Both the position numbers and the translations under genes were made by a program. Shown one piece after another: positions 15,100 through 24,145 of a stretch of 64,000 bases of DNA (positions are counted from its first letter, which is position 1; the number at the start of each line of letters is the position of its first letter). The DNA lies in contig DATCEO010000129.1 in the NCBI GenBank assembly GCA_036510065.1, forward strand, positions 1-64,000, written 5' to 3'. The notes beneath the pieces are model-generated. The model was not told where the DNA came from. It did no database searches and was given only the letters and a program-made list of their open reading frames with translations. Source of the DNA: DASUBV01 sp036510065 (lineage in GTDB: Bacteria > Actinomycetota > Actinomycetes > Streptosporangiales > Streptosporangiaceae).

Positions 15100-17019
15100 T
15101 CAGGGGTAGCTGACTAGGTAGGTGGGACCGGGGTTGCCGGAGTTCACGGGGGCTCCGGTGCCGTTGATCACCGAGTCGATGCCTCCGGCCCCGCTCAGGT
15201 ACCTCGTCAGCAGGTCGTGGAATTCGACACCCGGGGTGTCGGGTGCCTGGAAGGCCATGGCGTTCTCGATCGGGACGTTCTGGTTGAAGAAGCTGTAGCT
15301 GCCCATTCCGTAGCCCTGGAAGCTGGTCACCCGGCTGGGGATAAAGAAGGCCGGGTAGCCGTTCTGGGTCGGGCTGACCATCCAGGCCGCCTGGCTCGGC
15401 GGGTCGTAGGGGTTCTCGTTCTGGAAGAATATGACCTCGCCGCCCTGGCCGTTCCAGATGACCTCGGTCTTCTGGTAGTGCTCGACGAACAGGCCGTAGG
15501 CGGTCACGTCGTTGCCGTTGACGATAAGGCCGGTGTCGGCGGTGTTGAGGGTCCAGCCGACGCCGGCGCCGTGGTCGGCCCGCCAGGCCCAGATGTCATC
15601 GAGGATGACGTGGGAGCTGTTGACCACCAGGCTGTTGGTGGCGCTTCCGGCCGTGGCCCCGCCGATGCGGAAGAACACGTCCTGTACCAGCGTGGGGTCA
15701 TTCGCGCTGCCGGTCCGCCTGGCCAGCGGGCCGCCCACCTGGAGCAGCACCCGGGAGTTCACCGGGCCTGCGTCGATGATCATCCCCGACAGCTTGACTC
15801 CCGGCACGCCGAGGACCCGCATGGCCGCGGTCCCGTTCTGCGGGACGAGCGTGGGGAAGCCGAGGCCGAGCACCACGGTGTTCGGGCGCGAGACCACGAT
15901 CGGAGCCCTCAGGTTGTACACGCCAGGGGTCAGGATGAGGTCCTTGCCCAGCGCCAGCGCCAGGTCGATCTCCAGCACGGGGGTGCTCGGATTGGCGATG
16001 AAGAACTTGCGGATGGGAATGGCGGTGCCGGGCGTGGGGCCGCTGCCCCAGGTGGTGCCCGCGGAGTTGTGCTGCACGGCCGGGACGAACACGCTGAACC
16101 TGCCGGCGGAGTCGGTCTGCAGGAATGGCTTCTCCTGCGTCACCGGGCTGGTAGCCAGTGTCGTGTACGGGCCGCCGGTGCTGTTGGGCGGGAAAGCCTG
16201 CGGCGGTGCACCCACGACGCCCGAGAAGACCTGGTTCCAGACGCCATTGCTCCAGCTGTCGAGGTTGCTGTTGCGCACGAGGAACTGCTGCTGGGAGCCG
16301 TTGATCACGCTGCTGCCGGTAAACGCCGAGTCGGCGATGAAGCCACCGCTGGCGTAATCCGGGGAACCATTGCAGTAGTCCATCAGCGACACCTTGCCGT
16401 TGACCTGGACCCGGCGCATGGGGGCAGCCTGCGAGACGGCCCAGAAGTCGGTCGCGGTCTGGCAGCCGGACCCGCCGGCGACGTTGATGGTCAGGTTCGA
16501 CAGCGAGCGCCAGAAGTTGTCCAGCGCGATGCAGTTGTTGGCGGCGAAGCACTGGTTGTAGACGTCGATCGAGCCGTTGATGGTGACGGCACCCGGTGAG
16601 GTGCCCAGGCCGGCCACCTCGGTGTAGTAGCCCACCTGGAAGATCAGCGGGTTGGCGGCCGACCCGTAGGTGCCGGGCTCGAACAGCAGCGCGTAGCGCT
16701 GGGTGCCGAACTGGTTGGAGATCTGCTGGCTGGAGATCGCGTCGACGGTCGCCTGGATCTGGCTCTGCGGCATGCTCGGGGTGAAGATGTAGACGTTCGG
16801 GCCGAGATCCGGCGCGCCCGCGGGCATGGTCGCGGGCTTGACCGCGGCGGCCTGGTGCGGGGCGGTGGAGGCCGCGGCGGCGACGCCGCCGGCGCTGGCC
16901 GTCCAGGCGACCGCCGAGGCGGCCGCCCCGAGGATCAGGAAACGGCGCCGCCGGCCGCGATGGCCGCCGTTGCTCCTGCTCCCGCCCGGTGTGCTCTCGT
17001 CGACCTGAGTCTGTCGCAT
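15100..17019 (-). CDS. Secreted right-handed beta-helix protein (GH55/pectate-lyase-like, often mis-named adenylyl cyclase)
   Basis: The 639-residue protein starts at 17019. It has an Arg cluster followed by FLIL and a hydrophobic Ala-rich stretch (residues 21-50), a Tat-like export signal. The mature part has repeated short beta segments (PLIFQVGYYTEVAGLG, NLTINVAGGSG, GVYNLRAPIVVSRPNTVVLGLG, GVKLSGMIIDAG, SHVILDDIWAWR, GEVIFFQNENPYD) typical of parallel beta-helix carbohydrate-active proteins. Streptomycete homologs are described as exo-1,3-glucanase/GH55-like or coagulation-factor-like proteins. The substrate cannot be read, and no separate carbohydrate-binding module is visible. The GTG/ATG starts upstream lack homology. 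It is monocistronic, ending against the hairpin. Confidence 0.75.
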   Translation of the reverse strand: MRQTQVDESTPGGSRSNGGHRGRRRRFLILGAAASAVAWTASAGGVAAAASTAPHQAAAVKPATMPAGAPDLGPNVYIFTPSMPQSQIQATVDAISSQQISNQFGTQRYALLFEPGTYGSAANPLIFQVGYYTEVAGLGTSPGAVTINGSIDVYNQCFAANNCIALDNFWRSLSNLTINVAGGSGCQTATDFWAVSQAAPMRRVQVNGKVSLMDYCNGSPDYASGGFIADSAFTGSSVINGSQQQFLVRNSNLDSWSNGVWNQVFSGVVGAPPQAFPPNSTGGPYTTLATSPVTQEKPFLQTDSAGRFSVFVPAVQHNSAGTTWGSGPTPGTAIPIRKFFIANPSTPVLEIDLALALGKDLILTPGVYNLRAPIVVSRPNTVVLGLGFPTLVPQNGTAAMRVLGVPGVKLSGMIIDAGPVNSRVLLQVGGPLARRTGSANDPTLVQDVFFRIGGATAGSATNSLVVNSSHVILDDIWAWRADHGAGVGWTLNTADTGLIVNGNDVTAYGLFVEHYQKTEVIWNGQGGEVIFFQNENPYDPPSQAAWMVSPTQNGYPAFFIPSRVTSFQGYGMGSYSFFNQNVPIENAMAFQAPDTPGVEFHDLLTRYLSGAGGIDSVINGTGAPVNSGNPGPTYLVSYP

Positions 17020-17284
17020 CAGCGGTCCAGCCTCCTCCCCCCGGCCGTTGGCCGGGCTAGTCGCAAACGCCCTGCCGCCAGCATTAATGACAGCATGCAA
17101 CTGTCAACGCCTTTAGCGGGATATCTCCGGAACGTTAACGGTTCATCTCCGGCATGTTACGGACGGAAAGAATGGCGGCGGCCCGCGGCTAGTCCACGGC
17201 CCCCCGGCTGCCGGCGAGCCCGGACGCGGCCGGGCAACTTCGCAAGTCCGGCGACATCATCCGGATTGAGCTGCATAGTCTGGG

Positions 17285-18199
17285 ATGATGACGATGCCCG
17301 TACATGAGGGATACGCGGACTTCGAGGACCACCAGACCTGGTACCGGGTCGTGGGCGACCTGGACGCTGCTCGCTCCGGCGCGGGCCCCGCCCCCCTGGT
17401 CACCCTGCATGGCGGTCCCGGCGCTACGCACGACTACCTGCTGTCCATGACCGACCTGACGGCCGGCGGCCGGGCAGTCGTCTTCTACGACCAGACCGGC
17501 AACGGGAAGTCCGCCCACTTCCCCGACCGCGGCGCCGACTACTACACCGTCGGCCTGTTCGTCCGCGAGCTGGCCAGCCTGGTCGACCACCTGGGAATCG
17601 GCGAGCGCTACCACGTGCTCGGCCAGTCGTGGGGCGGCATGCTCGCCCAGGAGCACGCCATCACCGGGCCGCCCGGCCTGCGGTCGGTCGTGCTGTCCAA
17701 CACCGCCGCCGAGTTCGCCGCGTTCGCCGTCGAGGCGAACCGGCTCCGGGCGGACCTGCCGCCGGAGGTCGAGAAGACACTGCGGCGGCACGAGGAGGCG
17801 GGAACCACCAGCAACCCGGAGTACGGCGAGGCCTGCGACGTCTTCTACAGCCGCCACGTCTGCCGGCTCGAGGAATGGCCGATGGAGGTCCTGCGCTCGT
17901 TCGAGCTGATCGACACCGACCCGACCGTCTACCACACCACCAACGGGCCCTCGGAGTTCCACGTGATCGGGTCGTTCCGGGACTGGTCGGCGCTCGGCCG
18001 GCTGGGCCAGATCCGGGTGCCGGCCCTGGTCATCTCGGGCCGCTACGACGAGGCCACGCCCAAGGTCCAGGAGGATCTGGTCGCCGGCATCGGAGAAGTG
18101 GAGCAGGTCGTTCTGGAGGAGTCGTCGCATATGCCCTTCTGGGAACAGCGCGACGCCTATATGACCGCGGTGGACGATTTTCTCCGGCGCCACGACTAG
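17285..18199 (+). CDS. Proline iminopeptidase-family alpha/beta hydrolase
   Basis: The 304-residue enzyme is of the peptidase S33/proline iminopeptidase type, which removes N-terminal proline or hydrolyses amino acid amides. Markers are the oxyanion motif VTLHGGPGATHDYL, YDQTGNGKS, the nucleophile elbow LGQSWGGMLAQE, the acid in SGRYDEATP and the His in ESSHMPFWEQ. The catalytic triad is therefore complete. ATG 17285 was chosen; an internal MPVHEGY start four codons on is possible. The 184-bp gap to the divergent secreted-protein gene holds the promoters of both but shows no obvious motif. Confidence 0.88.
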   Translation: MMTMPVHEGYADFEDHQTWYRVVGDLDAARSGAGPAPLVTLHGGPGATHDYLLSMTDLTAGGRAVVFYDQTGNGKSAHFPDRGADYYTVGLFVRELASLVDHLGIGERYHVLGQSWGGMLAQEHAITGPPGLRSVVLSNTAAEFAAFAVEANRLRADLPPEVEKTLRRHEEAGTTSNPEYGEACDVFYSRHVCRLEEWPMEVLRSFELIDTDPTVYHTTNGPSEFHVIGSFRDWSALGRLGQIRVPALVISGRYDEATPKVQEDLVAGIGEVEQVVLEESSHMPFWEQRDAYMTAVDDFLRRHD

Positions 18200-18433
18200 G
18201 GAGCCGCGCCGGGCCGGCTCGCCTCAGCATGGCCACTGACCTGGGCAGATACGACATTGTTACCGTTACTGCGCCGATTCGCTGCGCATACGAGATGGGC
18301 GGCGATACGATACGGCTCTCGGCCGGGGGGCCATGAAAATTCCATGCAGGCATGCGATGCCGGGTTCCGGCACCCGTTGAGCCGCGGGCGTGTTAGCGCT
18401 CTATTCGGCTTTTGCTGCCCCCAGGAGGCTTCA

Positions 18434-19639
18434 TTGTCAGCTAGGCGCGGGCGTACTCGCGGGGAATACCCGAGGATGCCAGCAGCCCGGCGCTCGTCAA
18501 TGGGCCGCTGGCTGACCGCCTGGCTCGTCATCATCATCGCGACCGTCGCCCTGGTCCTGGTCGCGGAGCGCACCGGCCACGGCCGGTCGATCGTCAGCAG
18601 CGTGCAGGAGTTCCTGCTCACCTACGCGGGTGTCTTCGCGCTGATCGCGCTGACGGCCGCCGTCGGCGTCGGCCTGCTGGCCACCGACCGCATTGTCATG
18701 CGGCCCGGTCACCGGGTGGTGGCGCAGGCGGTGCACCGGGGCGTCTCGCTGGCTGCGCTGGCCGCACTGGCCGCGCATATCGTGCTGGAGATCGTGGCTC
18801 ACCGTTCGCATGCCATCGACGCTGTCGTCCCGTTCCTGGCCCGGCACCGGCCGCTCTACATCGGCCTGGGCACGGTCTCCTGGGACCTGTTCGTCCTCAT
18901 CGTCATCACGGGCTTCGCGCGCGGCCGGTTCGCCGGGAGATGGCCGTGGGCGTGGCGCTCCATCCACGCCATCGCCTACCTGGCCTGGCCGCTGGCGATC
19001 GTGCACGGCCTGCTGGCCGGCCGGGCGGCCCGGCCCTACGTGGACTGGAGCTACGGCGCCTGCCTGGCCGCCGTGGCCCTGGCCCTGGCGGTCCGCGGCG
19101 TCGCCACCCTGCGCGCCAGGGACGAGAAGATCCCCCATCCGGTACCGGACCGGCTCAGCGTGCCGACCGAGGGCCTGGTGCCCGGGGCCCGGGTGGCCAT
19201 GGCGCCGCTCGGCCAGGCCCCGCTCGGCTCTGCAGGGCCGCCGCGCCGCGCGCTGCCAGCCGGGCAGGCTGGGACGGCCGGCCCGGCGCGCATGGCCGAG
19301 GTCTCGCGGATAACGCGGCCGGGCCAGGTGCTGTCGGCCGACGTGACGGACCCGGGCAGCTGGCGATCGCCACGGGAATGGCAGTCACCGCCGGAGCACC
19401 CGGCCGCGGGCGAGTACGCGGCCACGGGAGACTACGCGGCAGGAGATCTCGCCGCGGGACGGTACCCGGCCACGGGGGACTACGCCGCGGGACGGTACCC
19501 AGCCGCGGGGCGCTACCCGGCGGCGGGACGCTACCCGGCGGCGGGACGCTACCCGGCCGCCTCCCAGGAATGGCCGGCGTCCCCGGACTGGCCGACGTCG
19601 CCCGGCTGGAAGGCCGATCCCGACGAGTACGACCGATGA
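18434..19639 (+). CDS. Ferric-reductase-like b-type cytochrome with Pro/Ala/Tyr-rich tail
   Basis: The start TTG 18434 is chosen because a perfect AGGAGG (18423-18428) lies five bases before it; ATG 18476 is an alternative. Five to six transmembrane segments occupy the first two thirds. Histidines fit heme b ligation in a ferric-reductase-like core: HRGVSLAALAALAAHIVLEIVAHRSH and RSIHAIAYLAWPLAIVHGLLAG. No NAD or FAD domain follows. Instead there is a cytoplasmic linker and a low-complexity tail with repeated YPAAGR units. The flavoprotein gene overlaps it by four bases (ATGA), so the cytochrome probably passes electrons to or from that partner. Confidence 0.78.
   Translation: MSARRGRTRGEYPRMPAARRSSMGRWLTAWLVIIIATVALVLVAERTGHGRSIVSSVQEFLLTYAGVFALIALTAAVGVGLLATDRIVMRPGHRVVAQAVHRGVSLAALAALAAHIVLEIVAHRSHAIDAVVPFLARHRPLYIGLGTVSWDLFVLIVITGFARGRFAGRWPWAWRSIHAIAYLAWPLAIVHGLLAGRAARPYVDWSYGACLAAVALALAVRGVATLRARDEKIPHPVPDRLSVPTEGLVPGARVAMAPLGQAPLGSAGPPRRALPAGQAGTAGPARMAEVSRITRPGQVLSADVTDPGSWRSPREWQSPPEHPAAGEYAATGDYAAGDLAAGRYPATGDYAAGRYPAAGRYPAAGRYPAAGRYPAASQEWPASPDWPTSPGWKADPDEYDR
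19420..19560 (+). repeat. 18-bp tandem repeats coding YPAAGR units
   Basis: Within the cytochrome gene a unit of about 18 bp (core GGACGCTACCCGGC) recurs. It encodes YPATGD, YAAGR and then four nearly identical YPAAGR hexapeptides. DNA-level identity of the last copies indicates replication slippage, so copy number may vary between strains. Confidence 0.8.
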
Positions 19640-21240
19640 CCCTGCCTCCCGTCCCGGAGACCCTGTCGATCGGCCAGGCGCGGCTGACCGCCGGGCTGGA
19701 CCGGCTGAGGCAGGTCGACCTGGCTGCCTACCAGTCGATCTTCGGCAAGCTGCCCCGGCTAACGGCCGACCAGCTCATCGCCATGGCGGCCCAGGTGGAC
19801 CTGCGCGGCCGCGGGGGCGCGGCCTTCCCGGTCGCGAGCAAGCTGCGCGCCGTCGTCGCGTCGGCCCGGGCCCGCAAGCGGCAGGTCGTGGTGGTGGTGA
19901 ACGCCACCGAGGGCGAGCCGGGCAGCTACAAGGACCAGGTGCTGCTGCAGAAGTCGCCCTACCTGGTGCTGGGCGGTGCCCTGGTCGTGGCCTGGGCGCT
20001 GCGCGCCCGGGAGATCGTGGTCGGCGTGTCCGGCGACGGCAGCATGGCCCGCTGGGTCAGCGCCCTGGCCAACGCCGAGCCCGACCTCAAGCGGATGATG
20101 CTGGTCGTCCAGGTGCCGGACCGGTTCGTCTCGGGCGAGAGCAGCGCGCTGGTCAACGCGATCAACGGCAAGATCTCGCTGCCCAGCGGCCGCCGGGTGC
20201 GGGCCAGCGAGAGCGGCGTGGACAACCGCCCCACGATGCTGTCCAACGCCGAGACCTTCGCCCAGATCGCCGTGCTGGCCATGCTGGGCCCCGAGAACTA
20301 CGCGACGGTCGGCACGCCGCAGGAGCCGGGGACGGTACTGCTGTCGGTCAGCGGCTCGGCCAGCCGCCCGGCCGTGGTGGAGGTGCCCACCGGGCTGCCG
20401 CTCGGCGAGGTGCTCGACCTGTGCGGGGCGGCACCGGAGGACGGCGTGCTCATCGGCGGTTACCACGGGATGTGGCTGCCGACCGAGGTGGCCTACGACG
20501 TACCGGTCAGCCGGGCCGGGATGACGGCTGCCGGCGGCACGCTCGGGGCCGGGATCGTGCTGCCCCTCGGGTCGGGCACCTGCGCGATGGGCGAGGTGGC
20601 CCGGGTCGCCAGTTACCTGGCCGCCGAGTCATCTGGGCAGTGCGGTCCGTGCAAGCTCGGCCTGCCGAGCATCGCGCGCTCCCTGGCCGCGGTCGCCGAC
20701 GGGTCCGGCGGCCTGGACGCCCTGGACACCGCCCGCCGGGCCGCGGCCGCCGTCCGGGGCCGCGGCGCCTGCGCGCACCCCGACGGGGTGTTCCGGTTCG
20801 TGCTGTCCGCGCTGGACGTGCTCACCGAGGACCTGACGGCCCACCTGTTCCGCGGCACCTGCGGCCGGCCGGTTCGCGGGGTCCTGCCGATGCCGCCCGC
20901 CTACGCGGAGAACCGGCTGTCGGTGGACTGGACCCGCTGCCGCGGTCACGGCCTGTGCGCTCACCTGGTGCCCGAGCTGGTGCAGCTCGACCGGCAGGGC
21001 TACCCGGTGCCGCTGGACATGCCAGTGCCGCACTGGCTGGCCCGGGAGGCCCGGCAGGCGGTCGACATGTGCCCGGCACTGGCGCTCCGGCTGGCCACGG
21101 CGCCCCGCGAGGCGGCCCGGTCGGCGCCGCGGGCCAATGACCGCCAGGACGAGATCGCCGAGACGCGCACCGACCTGATCGTGACGGAGTCGTGGATCGC
21201 GGAGCTGTCCGACACCAAGGTCCCCCGCCAGCCCGGCTAG
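19636..21240 (+). CDS. NuoF-like FMN/NADH-binding oxidoreductase fused to a 3Fe-4S-type ferredoxin domain
   Basis: The 534-residue protein has an N-terminal NuoF/51-kDa-like part. RGRGGAAFPVASK (about residues 57-69) and VVVNATEGEPGSYKDQVLL form the NADH/FMN site, an SLBB-like segment follows, and SGQCGPCKLGLPS with a later GACAHPDG supply the four cysteines of a 4Fe-4S cluster. A C-terminal domain follows (from about residue 430), with CRGHGLC then DMCPALAL. This is the C-x5-C...CP pattern of actinomycete [3Fe-4S] ferredoxins. ATG 19636 overlaps the cytochrome stop. Together the pair looks like a membrane-linked NAD(P)H or quinone oxidoreductase; substrate and direction are inferred only. 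Confidence 0.8.
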   Translation: MTLPPVPETLSIGQARLTAGLDRLRQVDLAAYQSIFGKLPRLTADQLIAMAAQVDLRGRGGAAFPVASKLRAVVASARARKRQVVVVVNATEGEPGSYKDQVLLQKSPYLVLGGALVVAWALRAREIVVGVSGDGSMARWVSALANAEPDLKRMMLVVQVPDRFVSGESSALVNAINGKISLPSGRRVRASESGVDNRPTMLSNAETFAQIAVLAMLGPENYATVGTPQEPGTVLLSVSGSASRPAVVEVPTGLPLGEVLDLCGAAPEDGVLIGGYHGMWLPTEVAYDVPVSRAGMTAAGGTLGAGIVLPLGSGTCAMGEVARVASYLAAESSGQCGPCKLGLPSIARSLAAVADGSGGLDALDTARRAAAAVRGRGACAHPDGVFRFVLSALDVLTEDLTAHLFRGTCGRPVRGVLPMPPAYAENRLSVDWTRCRGHGLCAHLVPELVQLDRQGYPVPLDMPVPHWLAREARQAVDMCPALALRLATAPREAARSAPRANDRQDEIAETRTDLIVTESWIAELSDTKVPRQPG

Positions 21241-21346
21241 CAAGCACGGCTAGCGGGCACTGCCGGACTGCGGGGCCAGATGAGCTAGCGTTGCGGCCAG
21301 GCCCGCGACGACCCGCGAACGCCGGCGGTCCCCAGGAGGTGAGAAG

Positions 21347-21832
21347 ATGGCGAAGACACCCGACGTCGGCCAGCCCGCGCCCGATTTCACGCTGCCGGGG
21401 ATCGAGGTCACCGGCGATGCGGCGGCCCGGGGCGACTACACGCTCTCGGCCCAGCGCGGCAAGCCGCTCGTGCTGGCCTTCTATCCCGGAGACAACACCG
21501 CGGTCTGCACGCGGCAGATGTGCTCCTATACCGCCAGCCTGGACGGCTTCGCCGATGTCGGCGCCACGGTCTGGGGCATCAGCCCGCAGGATGTCGACAG
21601 CCACGAGGGGTTCGCCCGCAAGCACGGCCTGGCCTTCCCGCTGCTCGCCGACGTCGGCCTGGCCGTCAGCCGCCTGTATGGCATCACCCTGGCCGGGGCC
21701 GGCCTGCGCCGGTCGGTGTTCGTGGTGGACGCCAGCGGCATCGTGCGCTGGAAGCACGTCACCCTGGTCGGCCTGACGTTCCCGAGCGCCGCCACCATCA
21801 CCGGCAAGGTCGCCGCGCTCACGGGAAGCTGA
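21347..21832 (+). CDS. Peroxiredoxin (AhpE/BCP-like)
   Basis: The 161-residue thioredoxin-fold peroxidase reduces hydroperoxides through a peroxidatic Cys in FYPGDNTAVCTRQMCSY. The second Cys five residues later (CTRQMC) matches the BCP/PrxQ resolving position. GQPAPDFTLPG opens the domain. The active-site Thr/Pro is altered to NTAVC as in many actinomycete BCP proteins. An ideal AGGAGGTGAG precedes ATG 21347. The next gene follows after 9 bp, so they are probably co-transcribed. Confidence 0.88.
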   Translation: MAKTPDVGQPAPDFTLPGIEVTGDAAARGDYTLSAQRGKPLVLAFYPGDNTAVCTRQMCSYTASLDGFADVGATVWGISPQDVDSHEGFARKHGLAFPLLADVGLAVSRLYGITLAGAGLRRSVFVVDASGIVRWKHVTLVGLTFPSAATITGKVAALTGS

Positions 21833-21841
21833 TACCCCGGC

Positions 21842-22834
21842 ATGCGCATCCTGATTATCGGCGGCACCGCGTTCGTCGGACGCCACATCGCCCGGGCCGC
21901 TGTCGATGCCGGGCACGAGGTCACGCTGTTCCACCGCGGCCAGACGGGAGCTGCGTTCCTCCCGCAGGCCACTCACCTGACCGGTGATCGCGACGAGAGC
22001 CTCGCGGCCCTCCGCGAGGGCAGCTGGGACGCCACCATCGACGTGATCGCGTACCTGCCGCGCCAGGTGCAGTCACTGGCCGCGGCGCTGGGCGGTCGCG
22101 GCGGTCACCACCTGCTCATCTCGTCGGTATCGGCCTACCGGACGCCGGTCACTCCCGGCTACCGCGAGGACGCTCCCCTGGCGGAGCTCAGCGATCCGGC
22201 CACGCAGGAGCTCACCGCGCAGACCTACGGCGGCCTCAAGGTGGCCTGCGAGCGCGCCGCGCTGGAACTCTACGGCCCGGCAGCGACGACGATCATCCGG
22301 CCCACCTACGTCCTTGGCCCCCATGACGTCACCTACCGGTTCACCTGGTGGGTGGAGCGGCTCGCGCGCGGCGGCAGCGTCCTGGCGCCCGGCGACCCGG
22401 CCGACCCCATCCAGGTGATCGACGCCCGCGACCTGGCCGCCTGGACGGTCGCGCTCGCGGAGAACTCGACGAGCGGCGCCTTTCATGCGGTCAGCCCGCC
22501 GCCGCCGTTCGGCTTCGGCGACCTGCTGGCGGCGATCGCGGCCGAGGTCGCGCCCGCCGGCACCCGGCTGACCTGGGTAGCCTCCGACTTCCTGCTGGCG
22601 GCCGGGCTGGACGACCAGAACCTGCCGCTGTGGCCCGGAGCCGATTCCGAGTACGACATCAACGCGGCCGACCCCGCCGCCGCGTACGCCACCGGGCTCA
22701 CTCCGCGACCGCTGCGCGACAGCGTCGCCGACATCCGCGCGCACCAGGACCGGTCAGCAGCCGCGCTGCCCGACCGGATCGGCCTGCCCGCCGCGCGCGA
22801 GGCCGAGCTGCTCCGCCAGTGGGCCGCCCGCTAG
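21842..22834 (+). CDS. NAD-dependent epimerase/dehydratase (extended SDR)
   Basis: The 330-residue Rossmann protein starts with MRILIIGGTAFVGRHIARAA, a variant of the GxxGxxG NAD(P) motif. It has LISSVSAYRTP, the YGGLK of the catalytic Tyr-x-x-x-Lys, and the IIRPTYVLGPHD segment of extended SDRs. It resembles the reductases annotated as isoflavone- or mRNA-binding-like epimerases, and the substrate is unknown. It ends 33 bp before the convergent small membrane-protein gene. Confidence 0.85.
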   Translation: MRILIIGGTAFVGRHIARAAVDAGHEVTLFHRGQTGAAFLPQATHLTGDRDESLAALREGSWDATIDVIAYLPRQVQSLAAALGGRGGHHLLISSVSAYRTPVTPGYREDAPLAELSDPATQELTAQTYGGLKVACERAALELYGPAATTIIRPTYVLGPHDVTYRFTWWVERLARGGSVLAPGDPADPIQVIDARDLAAWTVALAENSTSGAFHAVSPPPPFGFGDLLAAIAAEVAPAGTRLTWVASDFLLAAGLDDQNLPLWPGADSEYDINAADPAAAYATGLTPRPLRDSVADIRAHQDRSAAALPDRIGLPAAREAELLRQWAAR

Positions 22835-22866
22835 CCAGCGGGCCAGGCGGGCGGCGGGGTTCACGG

Positions 22867-23118
22867 TCAGAAGCCGAGCAGCCTCGCGATGACCAGCGCC
22901 GCGACGAGCGCCAGCGCGACCAGCGCCTTGGCCGCCAGGCCCTTCTCATAGGAAAGGGCGCCGCGTATCTCGTCATCGAACGAGGCAGGCGGCTCCGGCT
23001 GGCCGGGCCCTCCGTCCGGACAGCCAGCCGCCCGGTCCTCCCGGTCCGCCCGGCGCTCCTGGTCCGCCCGGGCCTCCCGGGCCTGGCGCGGCAGCTGCTC
23101 GGGCACTTGACCGTTCAT
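22867..23118 (-). CDS. Small tail-anchored membrane protein (unrecognised)
   Basis: The 83-residue product starts at ATG 23118, 28 bp behind the ATP-grasp gene. Its first half is hydrophilic and Arg/Gln/Pro-rich. A conserved-looking SFDDEIRGALSYEKGLAAK is followed by a single C-terminal transmembrane helix (ALVALALVAALVIARLLGF) that ends the protein. I recognise no family. Position as last gene of a signalling/ligase operon suggests a membrane anchor or partner for the upstream enzyme; this is inference. Confidence 0.6.
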   Translation of the reverse strand: MNGQVPEQLPRQAREARADQERRADREDRAAGCPDGGPGQPEPPASFDDEIRGALSYEKGLAAKALVALALVAALVIARLLGF

Positions 23119-23146
23119 CGCGGGCCGTCCCTGGTCGCCGCCGCTG

Positions 23147-24145
23147 TCACGCCGCCGTCTCGATGACCTCGGACAGGTCGAGGAACCGCTCCTCCAGGAA
23201 GCGGACCATCGCCTTCTCACAGAACTCGGCGTGCTCGGGCAGCGGGTGGCCGCGCATCGCGTCCAGGGCCAGCCGCGGCATGTCCACCCCGCTGGCGACG
23301 GTCAGCGGCATGGCCCCCGGCGCCCGCGGGTTCACCTCCAGCAGCGCAGGCTGGCTCTCCCGGTTCCGGCGGACCTGAACGTTGGAGATATAGGTCAGGC
23401 CGACTGCGGTGGCGACGTTGGCCCCGAACTGCTCCAGCTCGCGGTCGTGCAGGGACCGGCCGGCCACCGACACGCCGGAATCGACCCGGGCCCGGATCCT
23501 CGGCACGCCGGCCACGACCCGGCCGCTGGTGTCGGAGAGGACGTCGATGGAGTACTCCTCGCCCGGCAGGTACTCCTGCACGATGAAGTCGGCCGACGGC
23601 TCCATGTTCTTCAGCTCCTCGGCGGACATGACCATGCTGATGTCGCGCGAGCCACTGCCCGTGCGCGGCTTGACGATGACGGGATAGGTCCACGAATCCG
23701 GGTGGACCGCCTCGTCCAGCGGCTCGGTGCGCGGGACCCGGACCACGCTAGCGCAGACCCTGGCCAGGGCCAGCTTGTCCAGCGTCAGCTCCAGCGCGCG
23801 CTGCGGCGCGAGCATCAGCTGCACGCCCGCCTGCGCGAATGCTGTGCGCGCCGCGGCGAGCGGCCGGAGCTCGGAGTCCACCGTCGGGATAACGACATCT
23901 ACCCCCAGCTCCAGGCACCGGGCCAGCAGCAGCTCGGCGAACTCCGGAGCGGCCCCGGCCGGGATCACCGCCCGAGCCGCCGGCGGCACCAGGTAGAGTC
24001 CGGCGGCCCAGCCATCCATGTCCGCCGCGATCAGGCCGACGGACGGATCGTTCCGCAGCGACTTCAGCACGGCGATGGCGGCGGGGCCGCCCGCCCCGGT
24101 GACCAGCACGCTGATGTCGCCAGCCTGAGCGTTACTAGGTGACAT
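23147..24145 (-). CDS. ATP-grasp enzyme (carbamoyl-phosphate-synthase-large-chain-like)
   Basis: The 332-residue protein has a Rossmann-like pre-ATP-grasp part (ISVLVTGAGGPAAIAVLKSL, VIPTVDSELRPLA). The ATP-grasp core follows: YPVIVKPRTGSGSRDISMV (ATP-binding Lys and glycine-rich loop), DFIVQEYLPGEEYSIDVLSD and LLEVNPRAPGAMPLTVASGVDMP (metal-binding Glu/Asn). Stand-alone members join a carboxylate to an amine, or carboxylate a substrate, in small-molecule or cell-surface pathways. ATG 24145 has GGAGG six bases upstream and overlaps the previous stop (24135) by 11 bp, so it is coupled to the REC-PIG-L gene. The specific substrate is unknown. Confidence 0.82.
   Translation of the reverse strand: MSPSNAQAGDISVLVTGAGGPAAIAVLKSLRNDPSVGLIAADMDGWAAGLYLVPPAARAVIPAGAAPEFAELLLARCLELGVDVVIPTVDSELRPLAAARTAFAQAGVQLMLAPQRALELTLDKLALARVCASVVRVPRTEPLDEAVHPDSWTYPVIVKPRTGSGSRDISMVMSAEELKNMEPSADFIVQEYLPGEEYSIDVLSDTSGRVVAGVPRIRARVDSGVSVAGRSLHDRELEQFGANVATAVGLTYISNVQVRRNRESQPALLEVNPRAPGAMPLTVASGVDMPRLALDAMRGHPLPEHAEFCEKAMVRFLEERFLDLSEVIETAA

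Noticed and set aside
15217..16599. Plus-strand open frame opposite the secreted beta-helix gene
   Set aside because: No domain, composition typical of complement reading; signal peptide and repeats are on the minus strand.
18257..18433. ATG 18257 as start of the cytochrome gene
   Set aside because: No SD and unrelated residues; AGGAGG with TTG 18434 is a far better start.
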